Below the pieces are notes generated by a model. The model saw only the letters and a list, made by a program, of their open reading frames with translations. It had not been told where the DNA came from and did no database searches. Source: Rhodobacteraceae bacterium IMCC1335 (lineage in GTDB: Bacteria > Pseudomonadota > Alphaproteobacteria > Rhodobacterales > Rhodobacteraceae). From it: a stretch of DNA of 64,000 nt. The position numbers were made by a program, and so were the translations under genes. Shown in pieces: positions 45,837 through 55,597 of this stretch. How positions within the stretch are numbered: the first letter of the stretch is position 1; every line of letters begins with the position of its first letter. The stretch covers positions 3,211,001 to 3,275,000 of the forward strand of contig CP046864.1 of NCBI GenBank assembly GCA_039640495.1, given 5' to 3'.

Positions 45837-47933
45837 GTGGCGCTAATTGAGACATTTAAAATAAATTCGCTCCGCCGCTATTTAAGCGATTCTGTGATTC
45901 CGCTGGGCATTTTGGTTATCGTCGCAATGATGGTGCTGCCGCTACCAACTTTCCTGCTAGATGTGTTTTTCAGCTTTAACATTCTTTTGGCACTTTTGGT
46001 TTTAATGATCGCCATTCATTCGTTTCGACCTTTGGATTTTTCAAGTTTTCCAACGCTTTTATTGGTTGCAACGGTCTTGAGACTTGCTTTGAACGTGGCG
46101 TCCACACGGATTGTTCTGGCAAATGGGCATACGGGGACAGATGCCGCAGGGCAGGTTATTGAAGCCTTTGGCAGCTTTGTGATTGCCGGCAATTTTGTCG
46201 TGGGTATTTTTGTCTTTGCAATTCTTGTGATCATTAATCTTGTTGTGATTACCAAAGGTGCCGGCCGTGTATCAGAAGTAACCGCGCGTTTCACATTGGA
46301 TTCGATGCCTGGCAAACAAATGGCGATTGATGCCGATCTGAATGCTGGAATTCTAACGCCCGAAGAAGCCACAGAACGGCGCAACGAGGTTGCCCGCGAA
46401 GCAGATTTTTATGGCTCGATGGATGGTGCCTCGAAATTTGTGAAAGGCGATGCTGTCGCCGGTATTTTGATCTTGGCGATCAATGTTCTGGGCGGCATCA
46501 CGATAGGCGTTGCGCAATATTCCTTGAGCCTAGCAGAGGCCGCATCGCTCTATACAATTTTGTCAATTGGCGATGGCTTGGTGGCGCAGATACCTTCGCT
46601 GCTTTTGTCAATTGGTACTGCGATTATCGTCACGCGTGTCTCGTCAAGCGGATCCATGTCAGAGCATATCGGCGGACAGATCAGCATTCCGCAGGCCTGG
46701 TATCCGGTTGCAGTTGTGATCGGCATTATGGGGCTGGTCCCCGGGATGCCATCGGTTTTATTTTTATCACTGGCTGCAATCACCGGCATAATTGGCTTTA
46801 TGCTCAGTCGCTATGCAGGCAGGGCCGAAACACCCGATATGATCGATAGTTTTGCAGATGAGGAATATGAAGAAGACAATAGCACGGTCAGCGCCGAGCA
46901 AATCACGGATAATTCTCGTATTTCGGTAGTGCTAAGCTATCCGCTGATTGCGTTGGTGGAAGATGAAGTGAATGGTCCTTTGGTGACCCGCATTGCTGGC
47001 GTGCGCAAGGATATTTCAAAATCGCTCGGCTTTGTCATACCTAGCGTTCGGGTCAAAGATGATCTGAATTTAGAACCGAATTTTTATCAGATTAAAATTG
47101 GCCAGCGCATCGTTGCGGAAGATAAAGTATATCCGGGCCGGTTGCTCACCATTCCAACTGGCGACAGCGCAATCGCACTTGAGGGCGAGAAGGTGATTGA
47201 ACCAACATTTGGCCTTGAAGCCTATTGGATCACCGAGCAACAACGCACACTGGCTGAGGCGCGCGGCTATGTGGTGGTAGAGCCGGAAGCGGTTATCACA
47301 ACCCAGCTGTCCAAGGTCATCGAACAAAATGCGCATGAGTTGATAGGTCAGGATGAATTAAAGCAAGTGATTGACCGGCTGGCCGAAGCAAGCCCCTCTT
47401 TGGTGGAATCTGTGGTTCCCAAATTGGTGCCGTTGCACAATCTGACGGCCATCATGAAAAAGCTTTTGGAAGAACAAATTCCAATCAATGATATGCGCAA
47501 AATCTTAGAGGTTTTGGCCGAGCTGTCTGGCCGCAATATGAGCATTGATGACACAGCCGAGGCTTTGCGCCCCTACTTAATTCCGCTGCTTTTACAACGT
47601 ATGGTGCCGCATAAAGACGCCATTCCAGTTATAACGCTAGATCCCGAATTCGAAAACCTATTGATCAATGCCGATCGACAAAATCAGCAAAGTGATTTGA
47701 TTATCGACGGAAAATTATCACAGAATATGATCCAGAAACTATCAACTGTAGTGGATGATCAAATGGCTGAAAGCAAGGTTCCATTCCTGATTGTGGCCCC
47801 CGTTATTCGCAAAAAACTGTCAAAGCTTGTGCGCGCGCATCTGAGCGATTTAAACATTTTATCGTTTACAGAACTGCCTGAAAGCAAAAAGGTAGAAGTA
47901 ATCGCGACCGTTTCAGGCGCCGAGCAAACCTGA
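45837..47933 (+). CDS. flhA: Flagellar export gate protein FlhA
   Basis: 698 residues, about eight membrane segments then a large cytosolic domain. Family signatures: SFPTLLLVATVLRLALNVASTR and FVKGDAVAGILI. Major gate of the type III export apparatus, which docks FliS-flagellin. The start is GTG with AAGG upstream. FlhB and other export proteins are outside the window. Confidence 0.97.
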   Translation: MALIETFKINSLRRYLSDSVIPLGILVIVAMMVLPLPTFLLDVFFSFNILLALLVLMIAIHSFRPLDFSSFPTLLLVATVLRLALNVASTRIVLANGHTGTDAAGQVIEAFGSFVIAGNFVVGIFVFAILVIINLVVITKGAGRVSEVTARFTLDSMPGKQMAIDADLNAGILTPEEATERRNEVAREADFYGSMDGASKFVKGDAVAGILILAINVLGGITIGVAQYSLSLAEAASLYTILSIGDGLVAQIPSLLLSIGTAIIVTRVSSSGSMSEHIGGQISIPQAWYPVAVVIGIMGLVPGMPSVLFLSLAAITGIIGFMLSRYAGRAETPDMIDSFADEEYEEDNSTVSAEQITDNSRISVVLSYPLIALVEDEVNGPLVTRIAGVRKDISKSLGFVIPSVRVKDDLNLEPNFYQIKIGQRIVAEDKVYPGRLLTIPTGDSAIALEGEKVIEPTFGLEAYWITEQQRTLAEARGYVVVEPEAVITTQLSKVIEQNAHELIGQDELKQVIDRLAEASPSLVESVVPKLVPLHNLTAIMKKLLEEQIPINDMRKILEVLAELSGRNMSIDDTAEALRPYLIPLLLQRMVPHKDAIPVITLDPEFENLLINADRQNQQSDLIIDGKLSQNMIQKLSTVVDDQMAESKVPFLIVAPVIRKKLSKLVRAHLSDLNILSFTELPESKKVEVIATVSGAEQT

Positions 47934-47960
47934 TGAGTCAAGGGATATTGGAAATACGCC

Positions 47961-49268
47961 ATGGTCAATGAACTTATATTTCGCGCCGCCGATACGGCAA
48001 CTGCGCTTGAAAAGGTGCAGACCAAACTTGGCGAAGATGCTTTCATTATCGGTATTAAAAATGTGGGAAGCTTTGTTGAGATTACGGCCTCAATCGAGCC
48101 GCCCAAAAAGCGGCCGGTCAAAAATAGCCGCGATGCTGAACGCTGGCTGAAATCTGCAAAAACCAGCTTGGATGATTTCCGCCAACAGCGGCAAAGCTCT
48201 GATTTAGATGCCGATACAACGCTCGATCTCTCCGCGTTGAGCAAAGCTATAGAGGCAAACAGCTTAACGCAAACAGACGAGCTTGCGCCAGCCAAGCCGG
48301 TTGCGGCGCGCGGCGAAAGCGCTGCCGATGGCGCACCAGATGTTCAGCCGAAGGCGCAAATTGGGGATCCAAACCCTGCATCCTTGTTCGATGATTTGGA
48401 AAATGAAACCGCTTCCATTTCTGCGCCTGAGGATATCCGTGCAGATGGCGCAACATCGTTGGGGTTTGAAGAGGCCGCACCGGCTAACGTATCGAGTGAA
48501 AAAAAATCCGCTCATGCAGCCAGTCTTGAGAGCAATGCGCCGGGGCTGGGTTTCGGAGATTTATTGGCTATCGGCCTTAGCTCAGAATTCATCAAATCAG
48601 AAATCAAAATAAGCGAATTTGAAGGAGCGATCGAAAAAGACGCGCTTCTGGACCGATTGGTAGAGATATTTATCGACCCTAAAGCCGTAGAACTTTTTCA
48701 GCCAAGGCAGAATGTGGTGTTCATTGGCCCCCCCGGCAGTGGAAAATCGACGCTGATCGCGGGCTTAATGCAAAATATAACGCAGCAGTCTAGCGAGAAA
48801 CCGCAGGTGCTCCACGTGAGTGAAGAGGTTTTGTTTGAAACCGACCGGCTGAGCTTTTACGCGCGGGTGTTGAACTTTCCGCAAATTCGCCAAAAAACAT
48901 GCAACTCATCCAACATTCTCGCCCCTCAAGAGCAAATTTCGGAGATAGCATGGGAAAAACATCCCGAATTTTGCGCAGTGTTTAAACGTGACGGGCAATT
49001 GTTTTCCCATGTACATGTTGTGATGGTCTTACCCGCAGAAATGAATACCGGCTCTATGGATGAGATTTTGCGCGTCTCACCATCAAATTTATCCGTTATT
49101 TTCAATAAATGTGACTATGGCCGCGCATCGCCCAAGCAATTGATGAGCCTGTACAACCGGGGTGGTAAAATTGCGGCTTTGACAGGTGATCCCAGCTTGC
49201 GAAGCGATCTAAAAGCCGTTGATGCGCAGACGCTCAGAGTGTTCTTCGAGTATATCTTACCCGTTTAA
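47961..49268 (+). CDS. flhF: FlhF-like SRP-type GTPase, divergent
   Basis: 435 residues. N-terminal B domain (IFRAADTATALEKVQTKLGEDAFII), long acidic/alanine-rich linker, then a GTPase-like domain with a good P-loop (GPPGSGKSTLIAGL) and NKCD as G4. The usual DTAG (G3) motif cannot be found. FlhF sets polar site and number in bacteria with polar flagella; loss of G3 suggests altered hydrolysis. Linked to flhA by a 27-bp gap. No flhG follows. Confidence 0.82.
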   Translation: MVNELIFRAADTATALEKVQTKLGEDAFIIGIKNVGSFVEITASIEPPKKRPVKNSRDAERWLKSAKTSLDDFRQQRQSSDLDADTTLDLSALSKAIEANSLTQTDELAPAKPVAARGESAADGAPDVQPKAQIGDPNPASLFDDLENETASISAPEDIRADGATSLGFEEAAPANVSSEKKSAHAASLESNAPGLGFGDLLAIGLSSEFIKSEIKISEFEGAIEKDALLDRLVEIFIDPKAVELFQPRQNVVFIGPPGSGKSTLIAGLMQNITQQSSEKPQVLHVSEEVLFETDRLSFYARVLNFPQIRQKTCNSSNILAPQEQISEIAWEKHPEFCAVFKRDGQLFSHVHVVMVLPAEMNTGSMDEILRVSPSNLSVIFNKCDYGRASPKQLMSLYNRGGKIAALTGDPSLRSDLKAVDAQTLRVFFEYILPV

Positions 49269-49303
49269 GTTTTCAGACTGTTATTTTGATCTTTGGCTCG
49301 GGC

Positions 49304-49624
49304 TTAGGGCTGCTTCATATATGCGCTCACAGCTGTGCGACGCGCTACGAACGCCGTTTTGTCAGCTGAGCGCTGCGTTTGCAGGAGAGACCGTTCAAAT
49401 GACAGGTCCTGCATAGATTTGGCCGCAATCTCTGATATTTCTGGGGTTTTATTTTCCAAATCGTCAAACAAAGCCACGATCATATTATGGCGTTTCTCGG
49501 CCAATTTCAGCGCTTCATCGATATTTTGGCTGCGCAAGCAAGATTGCAAATCTTGCGTGAGCAGATCCAAATCCGACGCGCCTATGGCTTCAACCGCGTC
49601 TAACATCAGGAAATAGACCGCCAT
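49304..49624 (-). CDS. FliT-like small protein
   Basis: 106 helical residues, overlapping the end of fliS by 19 bp. Position behind fliS and the length suggest FliT, the FliD chaperone; sequence is too diverged to prove it. No fliD in the window. Confidence 0.5.
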   Translation of the reverse strand: MAVYFLMLDAVEAIGASDLDLLTQDLQSCLRSQNIDEALKLAEKRHNMIVALFDDLENKTPEISEIAAKSMQDLSFERSLLQTQRSADKTAFVARRTAVSAYMKQP

Positions 49625-49974
49625 GTTGTGGTGATTTCAGTCACCACTTCGATGGCTTGCTCCAAATTGGCAGCTTCTTTCTTCGACGTCGCCAGCACTT
49701 GATATTTCACATATTCGTACAGTTTGAACAAATTGTCAGATATTACCCCACCTTTTTCAAAATCGAGGCTGGTTTGTAAAATATAAATCGCCGTTAAACA
49801 CTTGCTGGTAATCTTACCATAAAGTTCGCTGGTTTGGTCTGGACCCTCTGCAAGGATTTTCAAATTATGCAGCAATGTGTCCAAACACACTGTGATCGCG
49901 CCATGGGCGTCTTCAATGCGAGGTGTTGATACAGCAGAATTTGTGTAAGCTTGTTTTCCGACGTATTTGTTCAT
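49606..49974 (-). CDS. fliS: Flagellin chaperone FliS
   Basis: 122 residues beginning MNKYVGKQAYTNSAV, with the FliS pattern IYILQTSLDFEKGGVIS and LFKLYEYVKYQVL. Binds the flagellin C-terminus and prevents early polymerisation. GGAGGTGG just before the ATG at 49974 fixes the start. Confidence 0.92.
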   Translation of the reverse strand: MNKYVGKQAYTNSAVSTPRIEDAHGAITVCLDTLLHNLKILAEGPDQTSELYGKITSKCLTAIYILQTSLDFEKGGVISDNLFKLYEYVKYQVLATSKKEAANLEQAIEVVTEITTTWRSIS

Positions 49975-50071
49975 GACCACCTCCACTTGTGTCACAGAGA
50001 AATACGGCTGTGGAAAACTTTTGTTTAGAAAAAAATATTTAAAAAGAAAAATCTATAAAATTTTTTCTAAA

Positions 50072-50503
50072 TCATAGGAATAAGTCAAAATCACCTTGAT
50101 CAATAGAGGTGATGATACGCTGAAAAGTTGGCACAAGATCATTCCAATCCGCAACCTCAATCGCCTCTTTTCCAGCTTCCAGTTCGAGTATCTTACCGCG
50201 ATATTTGATTACGATCTGGTATCTTCCGTCGGGAAGTTGTTGCCACCAGCGTTTGGTCTTTGTTGGTACCGTGACCCTTTTCACATCGCCGTCAGGTTGA
50301 GGCACCCATTTATACTTCATAGGCACATACGAGCGATCTGATGCCATTAAAATTTGTTCGGAAATTGCAGCTTTAAGCTTTTCACGGCGCGCGATAATCG
50401 CCTTGATTTTATGCAAAGGATATTGCTCAACAATTTTAAACTCATGCCAAACTGCTGATTTTTTGCTCTTTTCATCCGCAAGGCGATTGAACTGCTTCGT
50501 CAT
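50072..50503 (-). CDS. Unknown protein, DUF6641-like
   Basis: 143 basic residues. The KRVTVPTKTKRWWQQLPDGR stretch and the N-terminal REKLKAAISEQI resemble DUF6641 proteins, which occur mainly in gammaproteobacteria. No function known. Its place between fliS and unknown genes suggests a flagellar link only by position. Confidence 0.5.
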   Translation of the reverse strand: MTKQFNRLADEKSKKSAVWHEFKIVEQYPLHKIKAIIARREKLKAAISEQILMASDRSYVPMKYKWVPQPDGDVKRVTVPTKTKRWWQQLPDGRYQIVIKYRGKILELEAGKEAIEVADWNDLVPTFQRIITSIDQGDFDLFL

Positions 50504-50623
50504 GAGACCGACTTTCTTTAAAAGAATCTAAGGTGGGGACTTAAACGCCCTATTAAACGTATACTCTAAAGTTACGGTCGATTGAACCAATTGTTTACAT
50601 ACCGTCGGCCAGACAGCGTTTTG

Positions 50624-51178
50624 CTACTTATCGCTTTGCAATATGCTGGCGATCTGACCCTCGGAAAAAGATAGGTTAAAATCTGAGAAAACAAAACTCA
50701 GAACCATGCTCGCGGTGATTTGCGCGTTTGGCGGCCCGACAAAACCGGCAGGCAGCTGAAATAGTTCAGTCAGAACGATACCTATCCGATCAATCACGGG
50801 TGCATATTTGCGCAGTTTTAAATCCTCAATCTCCGTGAGTCTTTCGATAGACCAACGCGGGACCCAGCCCGCAACAAGGCACGCTGAAAATTGATACCCT
50901 GGCTTTGATAAACCCGCGCCAGATAGCAGTTTTGTGGCAATGTATTTTTTTGCTAAGTCGAAGGCGGCCCTATCAAATCCGGCTAAGTGAAAGAGCGCGG
51001 ATTCAAATGTTTCTGGGATTTGATCCATTGCTATGGGCTGTTCAGCAGGAAATGCTTCGATAAATTGGATTAATTGATCCATATTTTGAGGCTGAGGGGA
51101 AAGAAAAGACCCAGAAATATACCCCGCGTCCCACAGCAACTGAACCGTCAAGTTTTTTAAGCTATCTTTCGTGGCCAT
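50624..51178 (-). CDS. Unknown protein, 184 residues
   Basis: Start placed at MATKDSLKNL (51178). Mixed helix/strand, no signal peptide, no family recognised. Divergent from the gene at 51284. Confidence 0.55.
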   Translation of the reverse strand: MATKDSLKNLTVQLLWDAGYISGSFLSPQPQNMDQLIQFIEAFPAEQPIAMDQIPETFESALFHLAGFDRAAFDLAKKYIATKLLSGAGLSKPGYQFSACLVAGWVPRWSIERLTEIEDLKLRKYAPVIDRIGIVLTELFQLPAGFVGPPNAQITASMVLSFVFSDFNLSFSEGQIASILQSDK

Positions 51179-51283
51179 AAACCCAATTATTTCATTTACG
51201 AAGCTTGTGCAAAGCTTTATTCTCGAAATGAAAGATATGTGCAAAATATTATCAAACAGCGCAGACATGAATGAGGTGCGAGC

Positions 51284-51532
51284 ATGAAAGTCATGGCAAA
51301 GGTAACAATCTCAGGATGCGTCTACGAGGAATGGAAAGCGTTTTATGACAGTTATCAAGCGGATCGTGCGCGTTTCATAAAGGACGAAACGGTTCTGCAG
51401 CAAGGTGATCATGCTGCCGAAGTTGTTTTCGAAATTATCGATCTTGAGGGGTTAAAAGACTTGTCGCAACGTGGTGATATTTTAGACTTTGAAACAAAAA
51501 ACAGCATCGTTGTGGATATAGAACCACTCTGA
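51284..51532 (+). CDS. Small unknown protein, 82 residues (DUF3764-like?)
   Basis: GAGGTGC precedes the ATG. The pattern YEEWKAFYDSYQADRARF is reminiscent of small ABM/DUF3764 dimers. Weak assignment. Confidence 0.5.
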   Translation: MKVMAKVTISGCVYEEWKAFYDSYQADRARFIKDETVLQQGDHAAEVVFEIIDLEGLKDLSQRGDILDFETKNSIVVDIEPL

Positions 51533-51588
51533 TTTGAAGCGCGTGACGCGTTGTAAGACACATAGAACTGGTGTTGGTTTTGTCATTG

Positions 51589-51604
51589 TGGCGCGATAAT
51601 TGCT
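51589..51604 (+). promoter_or_regulatory. Sigma-54 promoter for 51658-52992
   Basis: TGGCGC, GATAA, TTGCT: good -24/-12 spacing. Start site about 44 bases before the first gene. Places two unknown genes in the likely flagellar regulon. Confidence 0.7.
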
Positions 51605-51657
51605 TGAAGAAAAATGGAACTCTTTTAAATTAAGAGTGTTATAACTAGGATTTGTAA

Positions 51658-52152
51658 ATGAGCTTTTGTCCTTTATGGGTTATGGGTGTCGTGTCCGTTC
51701 AGGCCACCAAGCAATATATACTGAAAGATGTCCCTTTGCCGGGCTATGCCTCTAAATATGGTGAAGTGCTTGAGCAATATTACGATGATGCTGCAGCGCG
51801 CAAAATTATGTCGGTCAGCGAAGAAATCATGAAATTGCTGGTCGAGATTGAAGCGGAAGATATTGGCGATATCTTGGATGGCTACATTTATTACACGACA
51901 AGCTTTGACGAAAAAGGAAGCCCAAGGAAAATCAAATCCCTCTTCAAAAATGCCTTTGCACCTGAAGATACCGAGTCGCGTGTGCAAGAGGTTTTCACAA
52001 GCTTTAAAGTCTACACGTTTAAATATCGATCAGACCCCACCTTGGGCAAACCGAGTGACTGGGATATTTTAGATGTTGATAAAATTGGATGGTTGGGCGA
52101 TTTAATGGAGATGAATGTATCATATAATGATGCTTTCGACGCCTCTTTTTAG
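51658..52152 (+). CDS. Unknown protein in sigma-54 operon, 164 residues
   Basis: AGGA upstream of the ATG. Mostly helical and acidic, no signal peptide or membrane segment. No family recognised. Followed after 15 bp by 52168. Confidence 0.6.
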   Translation: MSFCPLWVMGVVSVQATKQYILKDVPLPGYASKYGEVLEQYYDDAAARKIMSVSEEIMKLLVEIEAEDIGDILDGYIYYTTSFDEKGSPRKIKSLFKNAFAPEDTESRVQEVFTSFKVYTFKYRSDPTLGKPSDWDILDVDKIGWLGDLMEMNVSYNDAFDASF

Positions 52153-52167
52153 GCAGTAGGAGCCGCG

Positions 52168-52992
52168 ATGTTACTTTCGTTAGAAGAAGCCGCAAAACGG
52201 GCTGACCTCACGCTTGAGGAGCTGCAACAGAATATTAAAGAAGGCCGTCTGGCGACGGTGGCCAATACGGGGGATGAAGATACGGCGCAGGTTGACGAAA
52301 AAAACTTAGAACATTTCATCAATAAACGCTCCTTTAATGCCCTGTGGTCGGATGCCGAAACGTCATCGGACACCAATCAAGCAGACGCACCTGCAAAACC
52401 AAATGGCAGCTTGCGGCGTGTGCTTACGATCGAAGCAGTTGCTGATCTAAAAATTCAAAATCGTATTCTAACCGCGCGTGTTGATACGCTCGAGCGGCTT
52501 TTCTCAGAATTTATTGAGCGCGAGAAAGACGCTGAAAGCACTTTATTGCTGAATGATGATTGGAAAATAGATGGGCTTGCCGGGCTTACCCCACAGGAGG
52601 CCGACGCTGAAAAAGAATTGCCTGCAGAGGAGGCCAAAGCCGTCGTAACCGCGCAGGTAGAGGGCAAAACCGAATTGGTAGAAAACGGCCCCGAAGCTGC
52701 TATGGAGGCAGAAGTACCCGATGCCAAACAAACAAAAGTTGCCGGCGAAGCGAAGGAAATTGTTGAATCGCCCGTTCAACCGGTGAAGAAAACTACAAAA
52801 TCCAAAACGTCAGAACCTTCTGGGGGCGGCGGTCTTGCAAACTTGAAAAACAAGTTGAAGGGTGTTTCCACAAATACAGATGATTTGGCAGAAGAAATCC
52901 CTGAAGAGAAAAGCGATATATCTGCCAAGCTTCGTATGTATGAACAACGTTTGGCTGAAGCCAAAGAAACAGCAACGCGGATCTGGAATTAA
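52168..52992 (+). CDS. Unknown protein with HTH-like head and coiled coil
   Basis: 274 residues. The N-terminus LSLEEAAKRADLTLEELQQ looks like an excisionase/MerR-type winged helix; residues 85-120 are a coiled coil; the rest is very acidic and disordered until a final helix. AGGAG is the ribosome site. Second gene of the sigma-54 operon. Might be a cytoplasmic scaffold or regulator. Confidence 0.55.
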   Translation: MLLSLEEAAKRADLTLEELQQNIKEGRLATVANTGDEDTAQVDEKNLEHFINKRSFNALWSDAETSSDTNQADAPAKPNGSLRRVLTIEAVADLKIQNRILTARVDTLERLFSEFIEREKDAESTLLLNDDWKIDGLAGLTPQEADAEKELPAEEAKAVVTAQVEGKTELVENGPEAAMEAEVPDAKQTKVAGEAKEIVESPVQPVKKTTKSKTSEPSGGGGLANLKNKLKGVSTNTDDLAEEIPEEKSDISAKLRMYEQRLAEAKETATRIWN

Positions 52993-53132
52993 ACATCCAC
53001 TAAATGCCATGATCTGCGAAGTTGATACTTTGCAAAGATGGTTTTTCCCCTCTATAAAATTACAATGACGCTTTAATCAGCGGTTGGTGTATGTCTCGGT
53101 TTGTCTATGCTGCTTAAATCGGCCCCGTAGAA

Positions 53133-54851
53133 ATGGATGTCGACATGAACGAGAATTCGAACCTCACCGCAGCTTTATCAAGATTGATACAATTGATCCT
53201 TGTTGGGGTTGTTTTTGGCCTTGTTGTTGCCTTTGTTGCCCATTTCTTTGTCCTTGGCGTTCAATTTTTCACAAACTTTCGCGCTGTGGTCGCACCGATA
53301 CAAATATCAGGCTTTGAGCTTCATTATGCACAGTTCTTGACATTAGGATTTGTGGCGCTTTGTATAATAGCGATTAAGAAAAACCTTGGGATCGCGCGCT
53401 GGCATGGGCCTGCTGACAGCATTCATGCAGCGCATCGCACCGATAATGAGTTGGATATAAAAGCTGGCTTGTCTTCGACGCTGGTGGCTTTTTTAAGCGC
53501 TTCGGGTGGCGCCTCGGTTGGCCAATATGGTCCGCTGGTGCATTTTGGCGCGGTGATCGGTAGCGCGCTGAAGCGATTCTCAAGAAGTGGAATTTCGACC
53601 GATATTTTCATCGGATGCGGTGTTGCCGCTGCGATTTCTGCGGGCTTTAATGCCCCAATCGCCGGTGTCATATTTGCCCATGAAGCGATTATTCGGCATT
53701 TCTCTTTAAAAGCCATCGCCCCAATTGCCATCGCCTCTTGCGTTGCAGCTGGGGTCACTGAATTGTTTTGGGGTGGCACAACCCTTTTTGAAGTCGGCGG
53801 ATTTGATGGCGATTTATCCACTCTTTTGCCCATCGCGCTTCTGCTCGGACCCTTCTTTGGCGTGCTCGCCGTGGGCTTTATGTTAAGCGTTCGCAGAGTT
53901 GCTGCCTTTACAGCCTCCGGGCGTTTCACACCAGCACAAGCAGTTCTTATCGCCGCGGCGATCACCGCGACCGGTGGCGCCTTTGTGCCCGAAACACTGG
54001 GTTTGGGCGGCGAAACTGTGCGTGGCGCGATCGGAATGCAATATACGTTAGCTTTTTTGTTTGTCGTTCTGTTTTTGAAAATTATTCTGACCTCGGTATG
54101 CTTGGGGATGGGGCTTTTTGGCGGGATATTTTCGCCCTCTTTGGTTATAGGGGCCGCTGGCGGCGCAATCGCCCTGCATATCCTTGCATCACTTGGCTTG
54201 GATTTGCCGGGGGCAGTGGGCATTGTGATCTGTGGTATTGCGGCTGTTTCTTCTTCAGTGATCGGCGCGCCTATCGCTGGAACGATCATTATTTTAGAGC
54301 TGACCGGATCATATGAATTTGCCTTACTGGCTATGATCAGCATTGTAACCTCTGTGCTGACGTCTCACCTTTTATTTGGCAATTCCTTCTTTGATCGCCA
54401 ATTGCTGGATCGGGGCATCGATATATCGTCGGGCCGCACGGGCCTTGAAATGATGGAACGCAATATTGAAACCATCGTGCACCAAGATTATTGCCGCCTA
54501 AACCCGGAGGATAGCAGCCAAACCGCGATAAATCTTTTGATCGAAAGCGGCTCAACCGAAGCCTATATCATTGGCCCAGATAATGGCTTTCTGGGGAAAG
54601 TTGCGCTTCAAACCCTGTTAAAAGGTGCCCCAGACGGGCTGGCCATAGCTGAGCAAGAGGTGGATCCAATTTCAATCAAATCAGACGCATCTCTTCAACA
54701 GGCCATGGAAATTGCCGTAGATTTTGTTGGCGAAAGCATTCCTGTGATCGATCGTATATCGGGCCGTTTGATCGGAATCGTAACTGAGGCGGATTTGTTC
54801 AGAGATTACTTGGCACTGCAAAATCGCGTTGTGGATCTTGAACGGCGGTAA
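53133..54851 (+). CDS. ClC chloride channel/antiporter with CBS pair
   Basis: 572 residues: about ten membrane helices (residues 15-425) and two CBS domains (about 445-570). Selectivity-filter regions are SGGASVGQYGPLVHFG (in place of the usual GREGP) and GLFGGIFSPSLVIGAAGG. Exact start is uncertain (ATG at 53133 or 53145). No evident link to flagella, and no sigma-54 site. Confidence 0.9.
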   Translation: MDVDMNENSNLTAALSRLIQLILVGVVFGLVVAFVAHFFVLGVQFFTNFRAVVAPIQISGFELHYAQFLTLGFVALCIIAIKKNLGIARWHGPADSIHAAHRTDNELDIKAGLSSTLVAFLSASGGASVGQYGPLVHFGAVIGSALKRFSRSGISTDIFIGCGVAAAISAGFNAPIAGVIFAHEAIIRHFSLKAIAPIAIASCVAAGVTELFWGGTTLFEVGGFDGDLSTLLPIALLLGPFFGVLAVGFMLSVRRVAAFTASGRFTPAQAVLIAAAITATGGAFVPETLGLGGETVRGAIGMQYTLAFLFVVLFLKIILTSVCLGMGLFGGIFSPSLVIGAAGGAIALHILASLGLDLPGAVGIVICGIAAVSSSVIGAPIAGTIIILELTGSYEFALLAMISIVTSVLTSHLLFGNSFFDRQLLDRGIDISSGRTGLEMMERNIETIVHQDYCRLNPEDSSQTAINLLIESGSTEAYIIGPDNGFLGKVALQTLLKGAPDGLAIAEQEVDPISIKSDASLQQAMEIAVDFVGESIPVIDRISGRLIGIVTEADLFRDYLALQNRVVDLERR

Positions 54852-55522
54852 GCGCGGCGCACTGGCCCTTGGTTGAATGCTGTTTTACCCATGAGCGGTA
54901 CAGCAGAGCTGTTCTAGGCGCGCGTGTCTCACAAGCTGGTTTAGCAACAAAACAGTTATATATATCCTTTGCGCCAAGCCAAAAACGCGGCTTGTTTTAT
55001 TCTCAAAAGGAAAAGGGCGGCAGTGGAAGCTCTTCCAGATTAAACGCCGCCAATCCCCGAAAATCACATGGTTTCAGCGCCAGAGAACACCCCGCCGACA
55101 TGCGCGCTATTCGGACGCATCAGAAAGCTTTATGCGGCTTGCCCGCATGGCATTTATTTTTTCTTGCGCTGACATGGCGCTCAGCTCATCAGTAGATTGC
55201 TTGATACCGCAGATGTTCAGATCCTTGATACGCATCATGTCGAGCCCCTCAGCGCCAACGCTCATGATCATAAGAGCAAATTTCACGCTGGTTTCCGCTT
55301 CCCTGTCGGCCCGCCATCCCCCAACCGTTCAATATGAGGGTGTTCCCTAGGACATGGCCTAGTATTTTGTTACGGATCCATGCTTCGTTCGGGGCGGTAC
55401 GGCGTTTCGCGCAAGCCTCAAAAAAGCTTTCAAGTTTACGGGTCGGTGCTTGGCAACACTGCCAGAATGTGAAACGATACTCGGGCCGTGAACGTGTAAA
55501 ACATGCTGAGAAAGATATCTAA
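54852..55522. other. 670-bp stretch with little coding sign
   Basis: No gene with family resemblance. A 59-residue minus-strand frame (55107-55286) is the only candidate and is listed separately. The stretch lies at the far side of integrase 2 and may be what is left of a second element. Confidence 0.4.
55107..55286 (-). CDS. Possible small ORF
   Basis: 59 codons from a GTG, ending MRASRIKLSDASE. Plausible amino-acid composition (SAQEKINAMRAS) but no ribosome site and no family. May be a relic. Confidence 0.2.
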   Translation of the reverse strand: MKFALMIMSVGAEGLDMMRIKDLNICGIKQSTDELSAMSAQEKINAMRASRIKLSDASE

Positions 55523-55597
55523 ATGAAAAAATTATTTTTGCTTGCCGGCCTGCTTCTTCTAACCGCTTGCGATATTCCGCTTATTCCGGGCCTTTAA
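55523..55597 (+). CDS. Tiny lipoprotein, 24 residues
   Basis: MKKLFLLAGLLLLTAC then a short tail DIPLIPGL: a signal peptide with a clean lipobox LTAC and almost no mature protein. The stop overlaps the integrase-2 stop on the other strand by three bases. Too short for standard calling; likely genuine by its lipobox, function unknown. Confidence 0.45.
   Translation: MKKLFLLAGLLLLTACDIPLIPGL

Noticed and set aside
53133-54851. ClC channel as part of the flagellar sodium motor
   Set aside because: No sigma-54 site and no known link; proximity only.
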